A stretch of DNA of 64,000 bases from Aminobacter sp. J41 (GTDB lineage: Bacteria > Pseudomonadota > Alphaproteobacteria > Rhizobiales > Rhizobiaceae): the NCBI RefSeq assembly GCF_000526635.1, contig NZ_JAGL01000010.1:112-64111 (forward strand), given 5' to 3'. This document shows, piece by piece, positions 27,917-36,593 of the stretch; the stretch's first letter is position 1; every line of letters begins with the position of its first letter. The position numbers and the translations under genes were made by a program. The notes below the pieces were generated by a model. The model did not search any database and was not told where the DNA came from. It saw only the letters and a list, made by a program, of their open reading frames with translations.

Positions 27917-28348
27917 CTACTCCGCGGCTGTGAGGAGGGTTGGCTGCTTTGCGCCGGCCTGGTTGAGGATCTCCGCTTCGAGCACATACAGACCACGAAT
28001 TGCCTTCAGGGCTTCGTAGACGTGACCCTCGTTGACGAGGCGATCAATATGCTTGAGCGTCGACAGGATGTGCTCGTCGGAGAAGCAGGCGAGAAGCAGC
28101 GGCATCGACTTGCGCAGCATTTCGCGTGCCTCCGGAGCGCCGTCCGGATTCATCAGGATCATCTGGACGATGAAGTAGAGTTGGCGTAGCGGCGTTGTTG
28201 CCTGGTCCGGCTGCAGAACATGTCCCTCAAGCAGGAAATGGACGTCGTTGAGGAATTCGAGCGAAACCTTACGGTCGGTGCGGATCACCGCGCCGTTGAC
28301 GTAGATCTTCTCGTTCGCCTTCAGGGTGATCTTGAGGGTGTTCTTCAT
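27917..28348 (-). CDS. flbT: Flagellin post-transcriptional regulator FlbT
   Basis: The 143-residue protein matches Flb[20 protein letters not shown] at the start, then [18 protein letters not shown] and [17 protein letters not shown] at the end. In Caulobacter FlbT binds the 5' leader of flagellin mRNA and represses it, while in Brucella it promotes flagellin production. Conserved leaders on two flagellin genes in this window (43501-43613, 44722-44833) are plausible targets. It overlaps flaF by four bases. Confidence 0.93.
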   Translation of the reverse strand: MKNTLKITLKANEKIYVNGAVIRTDRKVSLEFLNDVHFLLEGHVLQPDQATTPLRQLYFIVQMILMNPDGAPEAREMLRKSMPLLLACFSDEHILSTLKHIDRLVNEGHVYEALKAIRGLYVLEAEILNQAGAKQPTLLTAAE

Positions 28349-28692
28349 TGGATGCCATCACGGATGATCTGAGAGACCTCGATCAGCCCATCGAAATTGT
28401 CGGATTTGCCCTGCCGGATCGCCTCGGCTTCGCGAAGCAGCCACAGGCCGATGGAAATGAGGTTGGCACGCAGCTCCTGCGGCAGGCCGTTGTCCTCGCT
28501 TCCAAGGTCCTCAATGAACGTGGTCCAGACACGGTTCAGGAAGTGGATGGCATGCACCGCCTCGATCGAGAGCGGGCCCTTGTCCTTGGCAGCGATCAGC
28601 ATGTCGATGGAGCGCGAGAGAATTTGCTTCTCGCGGTCCTTGGCGTCCGCCACGGAGTCGGACTGAATTTCAGCATAAGCAAACTGGTACAT
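28345..28692 (-). CDS. flaF: Flagellin-synthesis regulator FlaF
   Basis: The 115-residue helical protein matches FlaF: a start [18 protein letters not shown], the central ALHFLNRVW-type segment and [11 protein letters not shown] near the end. FlaF binds flagellin and acts opposite to FlbT in controlling flagellin levels and export in alphaproteobacteria. It sits between flgL and flbT and overlaps flbT. Confidence 0.92.
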   Translation of the reverse strand: MYQFAYAEIQSDSVADAKDREKQILSRSIDMLIAAKDKGPLSIEAVHAIHFLNRVWTTFIEDLGSEDNGLPQELRANLISIGLWLLREAEAIRQGKSDNFDGLIEVSQIIRDGIQ

Positions 28693-28726
28693 GCGGTATC
28701 CGTGCTTGTGGCAACGTTCAAATTGA

Positions 28727-29749
28727 TCAGGACAGGTACTTCAGCAGGCTCATTTGCTGCATCCTGGCCGTTAGCGAGTATGAAATCTCAAGTTGGGTCA
28801 TCAGACCCGTGACCTTTGTGGAGGCTTCGTATGGATCGATGCCCTCGAGGTCATTGATGCTCAGTTCGAAGAGGTCGATTTGCATGTTCATGCGCTCGTT
28901 TGCCTCCTCGATACGCTTCTGGGTGACGCCGACATAGCCCTGCTGCTTCGCGAACTCGCTGACAGCGACGCCGGTCGAGGCAAGGGCCCGCTCAAGAAGC
29001 ACCTGGCGAGCTTCGCCAGTGAGCGACGCCTGCGAGAGCGCGGCGACCGTAGCCGCTGCCTTCGCCAGTTCCTTGATCGCGGTGATGTTTGCGGAAACGG
29101 AAGTCTTCGCGGTTTCGGTCAGGGTGATCCGCGAGGTGATTTCCTCATCGGTCGCTTTGGACCACGCGTCCCAATTGGTGCCCGTGAACATCGGCTCGAT
29201 GGAGTCGAGGAAGGTCTCCATTTCGGCTCCGGTCATCGGGTTCGAGGCGGAGAAGTTGGCCAAGGCGGTTTCGAACGCCTGCCGATTGGGCGAGTTTGGG
29301 TCGAGGAAGTCGTTGAACGGCTTCACATCCGTGTTGATGCCGGCGAAGATGTACTCACCGTTGAGGTTTGTGTTCAGGATAGCCGTCATGGCGGACAGGA
29401 CGGACTCTGCCTGGTTCTGGATGATCCGGCTGTCGCCGACATCGGACGCCGCGGTGGTCAGTGCCGCCATTAGTTCGTTGGAGAGTTCGGTCAGGTCCTT
29501 CAGAGCTACCTGCGTCGAATCCAAGCGCGACCCGGCGAGCTGATTGGTGTCGATGAGGCCGCTGAGTCGGCTGACTTCCCGGTGCAGCGATGCGGAGATG
29601 CCGGCACGCGCGCCGAGCGCGAGTCCTACGTCCGCGACGCGAAGGGTCTGCACTTCCTTCTGTGCCTTGGTCAGATCAGACGTCATTTTCTGCGTCTGGT
29701 ACTGTAGGGCCTTGGAAATGGCCTGCGAGGAGACGAAGGATACCTTCAT
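28727..29749 (-). CDS. flgL: Hook-filament junction protein FlgL
   Basis: The 340-residue protein has the flagellin-like N-terminal helix region (VSSQAISKALQYQTQKMTSD) and C-terminal helix region (RIEEANERMNMQIDLFELSI) typical of FlgL/HAP3. The GEYIFAGINTDVKPF stretch near residue 135 is a FlgL landmark. It joins hook to filament and is exported by the type III apparatus. It follows flgK by four bases. Confidence 0.92.
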   Translation of the reverse strand: MKVSFVSSQAISKALQYQTQKMTSDLTKAQKEVQTLRVADVGLALGARAGISASLHREVSRLSGLIDTNQLAGSRLDSTQVALKDLTELSNELMAALTTAASDVGDSRIIQNQAESVLSAMTAILNTNLNGEYIFAGINTDVKPFNDFLDPNSPNRQAFETALANFSASNPMTGAEMETFLDSIEPMFTGTNWDAWSKATDEEITSRITLTETAKTSVSANITAIKELAKAAATVAALSQASLTGEARQVLLERALASTGVAVSEFAKQQGYVGVTQKRIEEANERMNMQIDLFELSINDLEGIDPYEASTKVTGLMTQLEISYSLTARMQQMSLLKYLS

Positions 29750-29753
29750 GGGC

Positions 29754-31196
29754 CTATCTCACCACACTAAGTAGGGTCTCGAGCATTTCGTCGATCATCT
29801 GCAACAGCTTTGCGGAGGCTGCGTAGGACTGTTCCAGCTCAAGCATCAACGCCATTTCTTCGTCGACGTTGACGTTAGTTACATTCGACAGCGCCTCCGC
29901 GGTGCGCACCAGTAGGGCGCTCTTGGTTTCGGCGCCGTAGTCGGCGTTCTTGCGCGCATCTTCGAGCCAACTGATCGCGCCGGTCGAGTAGTTCATCAGG
30001 CTCATCTCGTAGGATGAACCGTCGGCGCCGACGAACGTCTGGTGCGCGTCCATGGCGGTGCTGAACTTGTTCAGAAGGCCAGTGAAGTTGGCGTGACGCT
30101 CCGCCGGAAGGCCCGGATTGATGTCGTAGTTGATGCCGTCGCGCAGCTTGATTGGATCGACATCCGGGTTGATCGCGATCTTCCCGGCGAGCCCCGTCTT
30201 CCTGTCGGCCGTTGTGAGGTCGACCGAGGGGTCGACCGAGACGAACAGACCTGCGCTGAAGCTGCCGGGGGTGTTCGGGTCTTCTTCGGAGAAGGCCAGG
30301 ATGAGACCACGCGCAACCTCATCAAGTTGAGCCTGGAGACCGCCAGCGTAGTCATCGCGCAGCTGAAGCATCGCAGCCAGCGTGCCGCCGGCATTCGTAT
30401 TTGCACCGTTACCAGGCGACAGAGGTACACCATCCACCAGGATCTGACTGCCGACCGTGTCGCTGGCAAAGATCGGCGTCGCGGTGAACTGAATTGACCG
30501 CGGAGTTGACTCGAACAACGTCATGCCGTCGGCCGTCACGATCATCATGTCGTTGTTGGCCCTGGTAATCGTCGAGATCGGCACAAGCTCGGCAATGCGG
30601 CTGAGCAGCTCGTCGCGCTGGTCGTATGCGTCGAGGGCCTCACGTCCAGAAGTGGTCGCGAGCTTGATCTCGTCATTAACCTTCTGAAACTGGGCAAGCA
30701 GCGTGTTGAGTTCAGCTACTCCGAGCGCGATCTGGCTATCCATTTCGGCACGGAATTTCTGGATCTGGCTCGTGCCGTCATTGAGGGAGCGCACGAGGCT
30801 GCGCGCTGCCTCGATCGCATTCTCACCAAGCGTACGGTTGGAGGGCGTTGACGAATAAAGCTGGATCGCTTCCTGCATCTTGCCAAGAAGCGTCGCCGGC
30901 GACGTGGCATTGTCGACGCCGTTAACTGCAAGATTCAGCCTGTCGAGACCGTTGACGATCGTGCTCTGAGCCGTCCATCCCGAAAGCGCGTTCAGGTTCT
31001 GCCTGAAGAGTGCTTCGTCGGTCGCCCGCCGCACTTCGGCAATCCGGTTCCCAGGCGCGAGACTCGAGACGATAGAGGTTCGCCTCGAGTAGTTCTCGTT
31101 ATACGCGTTCGCGATGTTCTTGGAGACGACCGTGGTCTGTCGCTGGGAGTTAAGGAGCGAGTTCTGCGCGATATTCAGTGCAGTTGAAAGTGACAT
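29754..31196 (-). CDS. flgK: Hook-filament junction protein FlgK
   Basis: The 480-residue protein starts with the axial-protein helix SLSTALNIAQNSLLNSQRQT followed by NYSRRTSIV and ends with VNVDEEMALMLELEQSYAAS, the standard D0 elements of FlgK/HAP1. The middle carries variable domains. It is exported and sits between hook and FlgL. Located second in the flgE operon. Confidence 0.93.
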   Translation of the reverse strand: MSLSTALNIAQNSLLNSQRQTTVVSKNIANAYNENYSRRTSIVSSLAPGNRIAEVRRATDEALFRQNLNALSGWTAQSTIVNGLDRLNLAVNGVDNATSPATLLGKMQEAIQLYSSTPSNRTLGENAIEAARSLVRSLNDGTSQIQKFRAEMDSQIALGVAELNTLLAQFQKVNDEIKLATTSGREALDAYDQRDELLSRIAELVPISTITRANNDMMIVTADGMTLFESTPRSIQFTATPIFASDTVGSQILVDGVPLSPGNGANTNAGGTLAAMLQLRDDYAGGLQAQLDEVARGLILAFSEEDPNTPGSFSAGLFVSVDPSVDLTTADRKTGLAGKIAINPDVDPIKLRDGINYDINPGLPAERHANFTGLLNKFSTAMDAHQTFVGADGSSYEMSLMNYSTGAISWLEDARKNADYGAETKSALLVRTAEALSNVTNVNVDEEMALMLELEQSYAASAKLLQMIDEMLETLLSVVR

Positions 31197-31228
31197 TATT
31201 CCCCAGTTCCCTTACCCCAGCTGATCAC

Positions 31229-32581
31229 CTATCGCTTCAGGTTGACCAGAACATCCATGAGATCGCCGCCGGTCTGGAAGACCTTCGAGTTTGCGGTGTA
31301 GTTGCGTTGGGACTCGATCATGTTGGTGAGTTCCTCAGCGATATCGACGTTGGAGTTCTCGACGGCACCGGACTTGACGGCGCCAAGAGAAATCTCATTC
31401 GGCTTGCCGAACTTCACCTGTCCCGACTGGAGACCTTCCTGGAACACGTTGCCGGGCAGCACTGACAGCTGATCCGGGCTCTGCACATAGGCAAGGTCGA
31501 GGCGATAGAGTTTCTCCATCGCGCCGTTTGCGTACTGAACCGACAAGATGCCGTCTTCGTCGATAACGATGCGATCGATCGCCGACGGACGAGACCCGTT
31601 CATTTCGGCTGCCAGCGGCGTATAGTCTGTCGCCAGCTGGCGCATGTCGCTCAGGTCGACCGAAATTCTTTCGCCGTTGAGATCCTTACCAGCAGGAGCC
31701 GGCCGCAGATCAAGGACGAGTTCGGTGCTGGATCCTGCGACTAGATTTCCGGTAGTCGGATCAAAAGTCAGGTCCATCTTTTCGAGAGGGGCCGTCGCAG
31801 GGGCGCCTGTGACAGGGTCAATGTATGGAAACGCCGTGGCCGTGGATGCGTCGGGTTGGTAAAAGACAGCGACTTCCCACTGATTGTCTGCAATCTTCGT
31901 GAAGTAAATGTCCAGTCGAATTGCTTCGCCGGCGTATCCGATTGCAGTCAAGCCAGACTTGAAGATCGAGCCGGCCTCCATGCCCGCGCGAATGTCGGCA
32001 TCATTGGCAGGGTTGGCCGAGGGCAACTTGGTAACGTCGCCGGGCGCAGGTAGCATGGGCGCGTACACCGGCGCATCAAACGGAAGATTTGATGCCAATT
32101 TGCCCATTGTGGAAGCTACTCGTTCCAAACCCGTCGTTGGAATGGTAACCCGTTCATAGTCGCCGTATGTGGTGGTCGTTCCGGGCTCGCCGAGCGCATA
32201 GCTGCGGCCCATGAGGTAGTAGCCGGCGGCATTCACCAGGTTGCCGTTGCCGTCAGGGATGAAAGAGGCGGCACGCGAGAGGAAGGGCTTTCCTGCTGCG
32301 TCCTGGACGACGAAGAAGCCGTTTCCATCGATGGCAAGGTCGGTGACGGAGGTCGTATACTGCAGGTTACCAGCGCTCATGTCGTAGCGGACCTGCGTGG
32401 AGATGCCGCCCGAGACGTAGCTCGTGCCGGTATTCGGCACGACCAGCGAGGAGAACGCCACGCTTGCCTTCTTGTAGCCGTGGGTGCCGGAGTTGGCGAT
32501 GTTATCCGCAACGGTTGCAAGGCGGGTGGCCTGTGCGTTCATGCCAGACACGCCGGTGCGCATCATGCCATACAAGCTCAT
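31229..32581 (-). CDS. flgE: Flagellar hook protein FlgE
   Basis: The 450-residue protein starts with SLYGMMRTGVSGMNAQATRL and DNIANSGTHGYKK, and ends with VDIAEELTNMIESQRNYTAN, the D0 helices of FlgE/F/G proteins. Length and the inserted central domains identify the hook protein rather than a rod protein. ATG follows AGGAGAAG by seven bases. It is first in the operon flgE-flgK-flgL-flaF-flbT-flgD-fliQ, with its own shared-type promoter at 32618-32643. Confidence 0.95.
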   Translation of the reverse strand: MSLYGMMRTGVSGMNAQATRLATVADNIANSGTHGYKKASVAFSSLVVPNTGTSYVSGGISTQVRYDMSAGNLQYTTSVTDLAIDGNGFFVVQDAAGKPFLSRAASFIPDGNGNLVNAAGYYLMGRSYALGEPGTTTTYGDYERVTIPTTGLERVASTMGKLASNLPFDAPVYAPMLPAPGDVTKLPSANPANDADIRAGMEAGSIFKSGLTAIGYAGEAIRLDIYFTKIADNQWEVAVFYQPDASTATAFPYIDPVTGAPATAPLEKMDLTFDPTTGNLVAGSSTELVLDLRPAPAGKDLNGERISVDLSDMRQLATDYTPLAAEMNGSRPSAIDRIVIDEDGILSVQYANGAMEKLYRLDLAYVQSPDQLSVLPGNVFQEGLQSGQVKFGKPNEISLGAVKSGAVENSNVDIAEELTNMIESQRNYTANSKVFQTGGDLMDVLVNLKR

Positions 32582-32617
32582 GGGTTCTTCTCCTGAAGAT
32601 TCAGACAGCTTGGAGTG

Positions 32618-32643
32618 AGACTAGCTGTTCTGTCTTGCGTGAA
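32618..32643 (-). promoter_or_regulatory. Shared flagellar promoter block, flgE operon
   Basis: On the minus strand TTCACGCAAG (32634-32643) and TAGTCT (32618-32623) are 10 bases apart, as in the four sister promoters. The predicted start of transcription near 32611 gives a 30-base leader containing the flgE ribosome site. It lies between the rem stop and flgE. Confidence 0.6.
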
Positions 32644-32688
32644 GCTGGCCAGCGCCTGCGTCCTCGTGATCGCAGGCGCCAGGGATGA

Positions 32689-33357
32689 TCACGCTACGAG
32701 CCGGTAGCCGAGGAAACGCTTCGAATCGATCGGGTCGTATCCGAGGCGCTCACGCAGCTTCTTGCGCAGCTTGCTGATGTGGCTTTCGACGACGTTCTCT
32801 TCGACGTCCTCGTCGAAGATGCCGTAGATCGCGCCGAAGACCTGGCTCTTGGTTACGCGACGGCCCGCGTTCATCGCCAGATACTCGAGGATGCAGCGTT
32901 CGCGGCGCGGCAGCGGCAGCGGCTGGCCCTCGATTTCCGGATCGCGGCCGTCCATGAAGATGCGCAGCGGTCCGAACTCTGAGTAAGGCTTCTCCTCCTG
33001 AACGCGGCGGCGGATTGCCGTGATGCGCGCCAGGATTTCGCGAATGTGAACCGGCTTACGGACCACGTCGTCGACGCCGGCCTCGAACAGCTTCAGCGTC
33101 TGCTCGAGCGACTGCTGCTCGAGAAGCGCGATCACCGGAGCCGTGGTGCGGTCGCGGATCTGGCGCGGCGAGACGATGCTGCTCGACGCCTCCCCGATCA
33201 GGAATGCGTGCACTGCCTTGAGGTCGTCATCCGAAACGCTGGAGACCCACTCTCCAAACTCGTCGGGGCCAAACCCCGCGCTCGCGACACCCTCGCGATC
33301 AAAAAGTGATTGATAACCGTCCTTAACGAGCTCGCGCTCGTCGACAATCACTATCAT
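32689..33357 (-). CDS. rem: Rem/FtcR flagellar master regulator (OmpR family)
   Basis: The 222-residue protein closely resembles Brucella FtcR and S. meliloti Rem, which activate flagellar operons. The C-terminal winged helix is nearly invariant: [19 protein letters not shown], the [20 protein letters not shown] region and the [10 protein letters not shown] end. The N-terminal receiver keeps D6/E7 and K101 but has no aspartate at the phosphoacceptor strand, where AFLIGEA (51-57) stands, so it is probably not phosphorylated. ATG follows GGAGG. In S. meliloti VisNR turns on rem. It has its own upstream region with a strong dyad. Confidence 0.93.
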   Translation of the reverse strand: MIVIVDERELVKDGYQSLFDREGVASAGFGPDEFGEWVSSVSDDDLKAVHAFLIGEASSSIVSPRQIRDRTTAPVIALLEQQSLEQTLKLFEAGVDDVVRKPVHIREILARITAIRRRVQEEKPYSEFGPLRIFMDGRDPEIEGQPLPLPRRERCILEYLAMNAGRRVTKSQVFGAIYGIFDEDVEENVVESHISKLRKKLRERLGYDPIDSKRFLGYRLVA

Positions 33358-33419
33358 CGGCCCGCCTCCGAATCAGTTGCCCAAAATTGTTCACAAAGGG
33401 TTACTCGCACGGGTGAATC

Positions 33420-33445
33420 CCCCACAATGGTCAGATTTTGTGGGG
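33420..33445 (-). promoter_or_regulatory. 26-bp dyad upstream of rem, candidate VisNR site
   Basis: CCCCACAA and TTGTGGGG are perfect inverted arms 10 bases apart, centred 75 bases before the rem start. No T-run follows on the minus strand, so it is a poor terminator for the gene upstream. Its place fits an activator operator; that VisNR binds it is inference. Confidence 0.4.
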
Positions 33446-33491
33446 TGGTTTTTGGGAGTCTGAGGGGTCTCGGAACGACAGCGAAAAGCAA

Positions 33492-34076
33492 CTATGAGTT
33501 GCAGAACTTTCGTGCTTCGGGCGTCCAATTTCCGAAGCCCGTGGTGACCAGATTCGTGATCACCCGACAGATGTAGCGCTGCTGTGCAGGGTCGTTGTTG
33601 GGGCCCGCATGATAGCGGGCAACAGCCATCGCCCATGAGTCGTGACGCTTCTTCAGGTCGGCCAGGAAGCGGGCCGCGTAGTCGACGTTCCGCGCAGGAT
33701 CCAGCATTTGCCTGACGCCGGAAAACTGTTGGGAATGATAGTGATAGTTGATCTGCATGCAGCCGAGATCGATCAGCTTCTTGCCTTCTCTCCGCGCGCT
33801 TTCAAACGTGCGGACGGCGTCCTGCGGTGAGCGCGGATAGACGGCGCGTCCCTCGATGTTGAGCGCCCAGGCGTAGAGGCTGCCCTTTCGGCCGGTCTCC
33901 GTCAGCCCCACGGCGTAGAGAACGCCGACCGGCACCTTGTGCCGCACGGCGGCACGCAGGATTTCCGCCTCGCAGCGCGCCGTGCTTGCAACTGCGGCTG
34001 TGGTGAAAACGCTAGATGTAAATGCCGCCAGAAGAACGATCAGCCACCTGGTCGCTCTGGGCAATGCCTTCCGCAT
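33492..34076 (-). CDS. Flagellar-cluster lytic transglycosylase (SLT fold)
   Basis: The 194-residue precursor has a signal helix (about 11-30, ending AVAST) and a lysozyme-like SLT domain. E60 in GLTETG is the likely catalytic acid, GCMQIN (105-110) matches the GLMQIN motif and RYHAGPN (154-160) the YNAG-type motif. It cleaves peptidoglycan glycan strands. Being last in the fliF-mot operon, it probably opens the wall for the rod, complementing the muramidase-less FlgJ. The ATG behind AGGTGG is used; it overlaps the end of fliK by 65 bases. Confidence 0.85.
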   Translation of the reverse strand: MRKALPRATRWLIVLLAAFTSSVFTTAAVASTARCEAEILRAAVRHKVPVGVLYAVGLTETGRKGSLYAWALNIEGRAVYPRSPQDAVRTFESARREGKKLIDLGCMQINYHYHSQQFSGVRQMLDPARNVDYAARFLADLKKRHDSWAMAVARYHAGPNNDPAQQRYICRVITNLVTTGFGNWTPEARKFCNS

Positions 34077-35424
34077 TTCCACCTGCCGTCCTGCCTCTTT
34101 CCTGGCCGTTGCCTGCATGGTCACCCTGCTTTGCCGCCTGGTCGAAAGCATCGCTGCCGCGGCTGTCGGTATTGGCCTGCTGGTTGCTCGCATTCGCGCT
34201 CGACGGAGACTGCTGGATGGTCACCCGGTCGACGTCGTAGCCAACAGCGCGCAGCGCCTTCACGATGGCGTCATGATCGCTTGAGAGGCGTCTGTGGGCC
34301 TCGCTCGACTGGACCTGGATTTCAATCGCAAGTTGTTCTCCGGTGGCCGTCAAGCGGGCCGTCACCATCCCAAGTTCCAGGGGGTTCAGCTGGATCTTGA
34401 GGGTGCTCGTTCCGGACTGGGCGGCGGTGCCCGGAGTGGCTCCAAGGGAAGCTGTACCAACGAGTGCCTGACGCCATGTCGGCTCGGCATCGATGGCCGC
34501 CACGACACCTGCGGAGGTTACGCTGAGGGTCTGGCCCGGAGACGGAGCCATGGCCGCGCTGAAGCCGACGACATCAACCTTTCCGGCGAGTTGTGCCGAC
34601 TGCCCCTGCAGAGGCAGCGTCGTCTTGGGACGCGTTGACGATGCGTCGTCCGATGAATTGTTGGCGACCTGCGTCGGAGATGCGTTGCCCTGCTTGACCG
34701 GCTCGTCTGCGGCCGCCGGTTGTGCTTGCCCGGGCCGTTCGGCGGTCGCGACCGTCTTCTGCTGACCGCGATTGCCAGCGCCGCGCTCCCCGCTTCGCTG
34801 CTGGTCCTGCGACGCGTTGTTCGCAATTTGCACGACCGAGGATGCGGTCTGCGTCATGGCAGGCTTTTCGCCAGTGCTCGCCCTCGGCTCGGAAACAGGT
34901 TCTCCCGCATCAACGGCTTGTTGCTCGACGTCCGGGGCAGCGACACTCTCCTTCGCGGCCTGCTCGGCGCGTTCGCTCACCCTCGCCAGCGCATCAAGCA
35001 GCTTGCGCGCGGGGTCCGGCTTGCCGGACAGCCCGTCATCGCCAGCGTCGGCCTGAACGGGCGGCACATCCCCGTCGAGCGACGGCTGAGGCTTGTTGGC
35101 GGGATCTGGTGCGTCGGTCAGCAGCAACGCGAGTGCAGCTTCGGCATCTGATTCTGTTTCCTCGTCGAGCGCAGGGGCACCGTCCAGTACGGGGGCATCC
35201 CCCTCAGACTCCTGCGCGGCAGCCGTCGACGAGTTCGACCAGGTCGGCTTTGCCTCGGCGGCCTCGGCTTTCCTGCGGTTGCCCTGCGACGGGCGGTCTT
35301 CTGCGGCTGCCGGCGCGAGGAGATTATCGAAGCTCTTCGCGTCCTCATCTCCCTGCGAGCCGCGGGCAGCTGGCTGACCGGCGGTGGCAACGGCTAGACC
35401 GGGGAGGGCAACGGTCATGTTCAT
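34012..35424 (-). CDS. fliK: Hook-length control protein FliK (rhizobial MotD)
   Basis: The 470-residue protein is Ala/Gln/Ser-rich and low in structure over the first ~330 residues, followed by a FliK C-terminal domain at about 345-410 with LKIQLNPLELGMVTARL and LRAVGYDVDRV. FliK measures hook length and switches export specificity through FlhB. In S. meliloti the same gene was first named motD and later shown to act as FliK. It overlaps the motC stop by four bases. Confidence 0.9.
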   Translation of the reverse strand: MNMTVALPGLAVATAGQPAARGSQGDEDAKSFDNLLAPAAAEDRPSQGNRRKAEAAEAKPTWSNSSTAAAQESEGDAPVLDGAPALDEETESDAEAALALLLTDAPDPANKPQPSLDGDVPPVQADAGDDGLSGKPDPARKLLDALARVSERAEQAAKESVAAPDVEQQAVDAGEPVSEPRASTGEKPAMTQTASSVVQIANNASQDQQRSGERGAGNRGQQKTVATAERPGQAQPAAADEPVKQGNASPTQVANNSSDDASSTRPKTTLPLQGQSAQLAGKVDVVGFSAAMAPSPGQTLSVTSAGVVAAIDAEPTWRQALVGTASLGATPGTAAQSGTSTLKIQLNPLELGMVTARLTATGEQLAIEIQVQSSEAHRRLSSDHDAIVKALRAVGYDVDRVTIQQSPSSANASNQQANTDSRGSDAFDQAAKQGDHAGNGQERGRTAGGNAEGIAQSDQVADRSSGGIYI

Positions 35425-36593
35425 TGTGCTGTCTCCTCAAGGAGCTTGTCGATCGCCTGAAGCCGGGCACGCGTCGTCTCGACGATGCCGCTCGTATCCT
35501 CAGGTGCATCTTCCGCCTCCGGCTGTTCGAAGGCGGGCAATGCTGTTGGCTTCACGGGCGCCACGACTTCATTTGCGACCGTCTTGGCAGCCTTGAGCAG
35601 CGCGCGATCCTTCTGGGTCAGGCCGCTGCCATCAAGGCCTTCAAGACGGTTGAGCGTCTCTGTGACGGCGTCGGACGTCACCGTGGAGATGCTGGAGTAC
35701 AGTTCGGCACGCGGGTCGCTTTCTGCCTCCGAAGGCGGGTACTCGCTCGCGCGTTTCGAAGCATAGGCCAGAAGCTGCTTGTCGCCGTCGATTGCGGCCC
35801 GGCGCGCGAGTCGCAGATAGATCGTGCGTGCCTGCTCGCCGGTCATCCAGGCGATCGTCTGGTCGAGGCCGTTGAGGTCGAGTTCGCTGCGGAGTTCGAC
35901 GACGCCGGCGATGAAAGCCTCGGCAAACTGCGCCGCATAGGGCGAGCGCAGGAACCGCCGGGCGTACTGCTCCGACACGGCGAGAAATCGCGTTGCATCG
36001 CGCTTTGCGACGGCCAGGGACACCGTGCGGCGCAGAGCGGCCTCCTCGATCAGCGTGCCGGGGCCGAGTAGCCGAGCACGGTCGAGATGCGAAATCGCCG
36101 CGTCATACTCCTCCGACGCAAGGACAGAGCCCTTAATCAGCGACAGGAAGGCGGAGATCTCGTCCGGATATTTGACCGGATCGATCGAATCCAGCGCAGC
36201 GCGCGCCTGGTTTACGTCGCCGACCAGATAGGCGAGGATCCCAGCGCCGGCGTCGCGATCGGCATCAGGCAGCTCCGGCCGGGCGAGGCTGGTCGCAACG
36301 GTCGACGGGTTGCCGCCGCTCATCGCGTAGATCATCAGCGCCTGAACGTTGCGGCTATCCTTGAAATCTTCCTCGCCTGCCGTGCGCAGACGCAGGTCGA
36401 TCAGCTCCAGCAGCTTCTTCTGCATCGGCAGCGAGGCGTGATCGCCGCTGGCGATGCGGTCCTGCACCAGCTGGAGCGAGCGCACCATCTGGTATGGCTG
36501 GAGTCCCGTATTTTGGGTGTCCGCCGTCCCATGCCCCACCCAGCAGATGCCGAGGGCAAGAGCCCGCAGGATCTGGCAGGAGCGCCTCATCAT
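35421..36593 (-). CDS. motC: Periplasmic motility protein MotC
   Basis: The 390-residue protein has an N-terminal signal peptide (about 1-25) and a helical body, with the family segment LQPYQMVRSLQLVQDRIASG directly after it. In S. meliloti MotC is periplasmic, binds MotB and is needed for rotation; MotE is its chaperone. It is restricted to rhizobia and relatives. It overlaps motB by four bases, in the order motB-motC-fliK. Confidence 0.92.
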   Translation of the reverse strand: MMRRSCQILRALALGICWVGHGTADTQNTGLQPYQMVRSLQLVQDRIASGDHASLPMQKKLLELIDLRLRTAGEEDFKDSRNVQALMIYAMSGGNPSTVATSLARPELPDADRDAGAGILAYLVGDVNQARAALDSIDPVKYPDEISAFLSLIKGSVLASEEYDAAISHLDRARLLGPGTLIEEAALRRTVSLAVAKRDATRFLAVSEQYARRFLRSPYAAQFAEAFIAGVVELRSELDLNGLDQTIAWMTGEQARTIYLRLARRAAIDGDKQLLAYASKRASEYPPSEAESDPRAELYSSISTVTSDAVTETLNRLEGLDGSGLTQKDRALLKAAKTVANEVVAPVKPTALPAFEQPEAEDAPEDTSGIVETTRARLQAIDKLLEETAQ

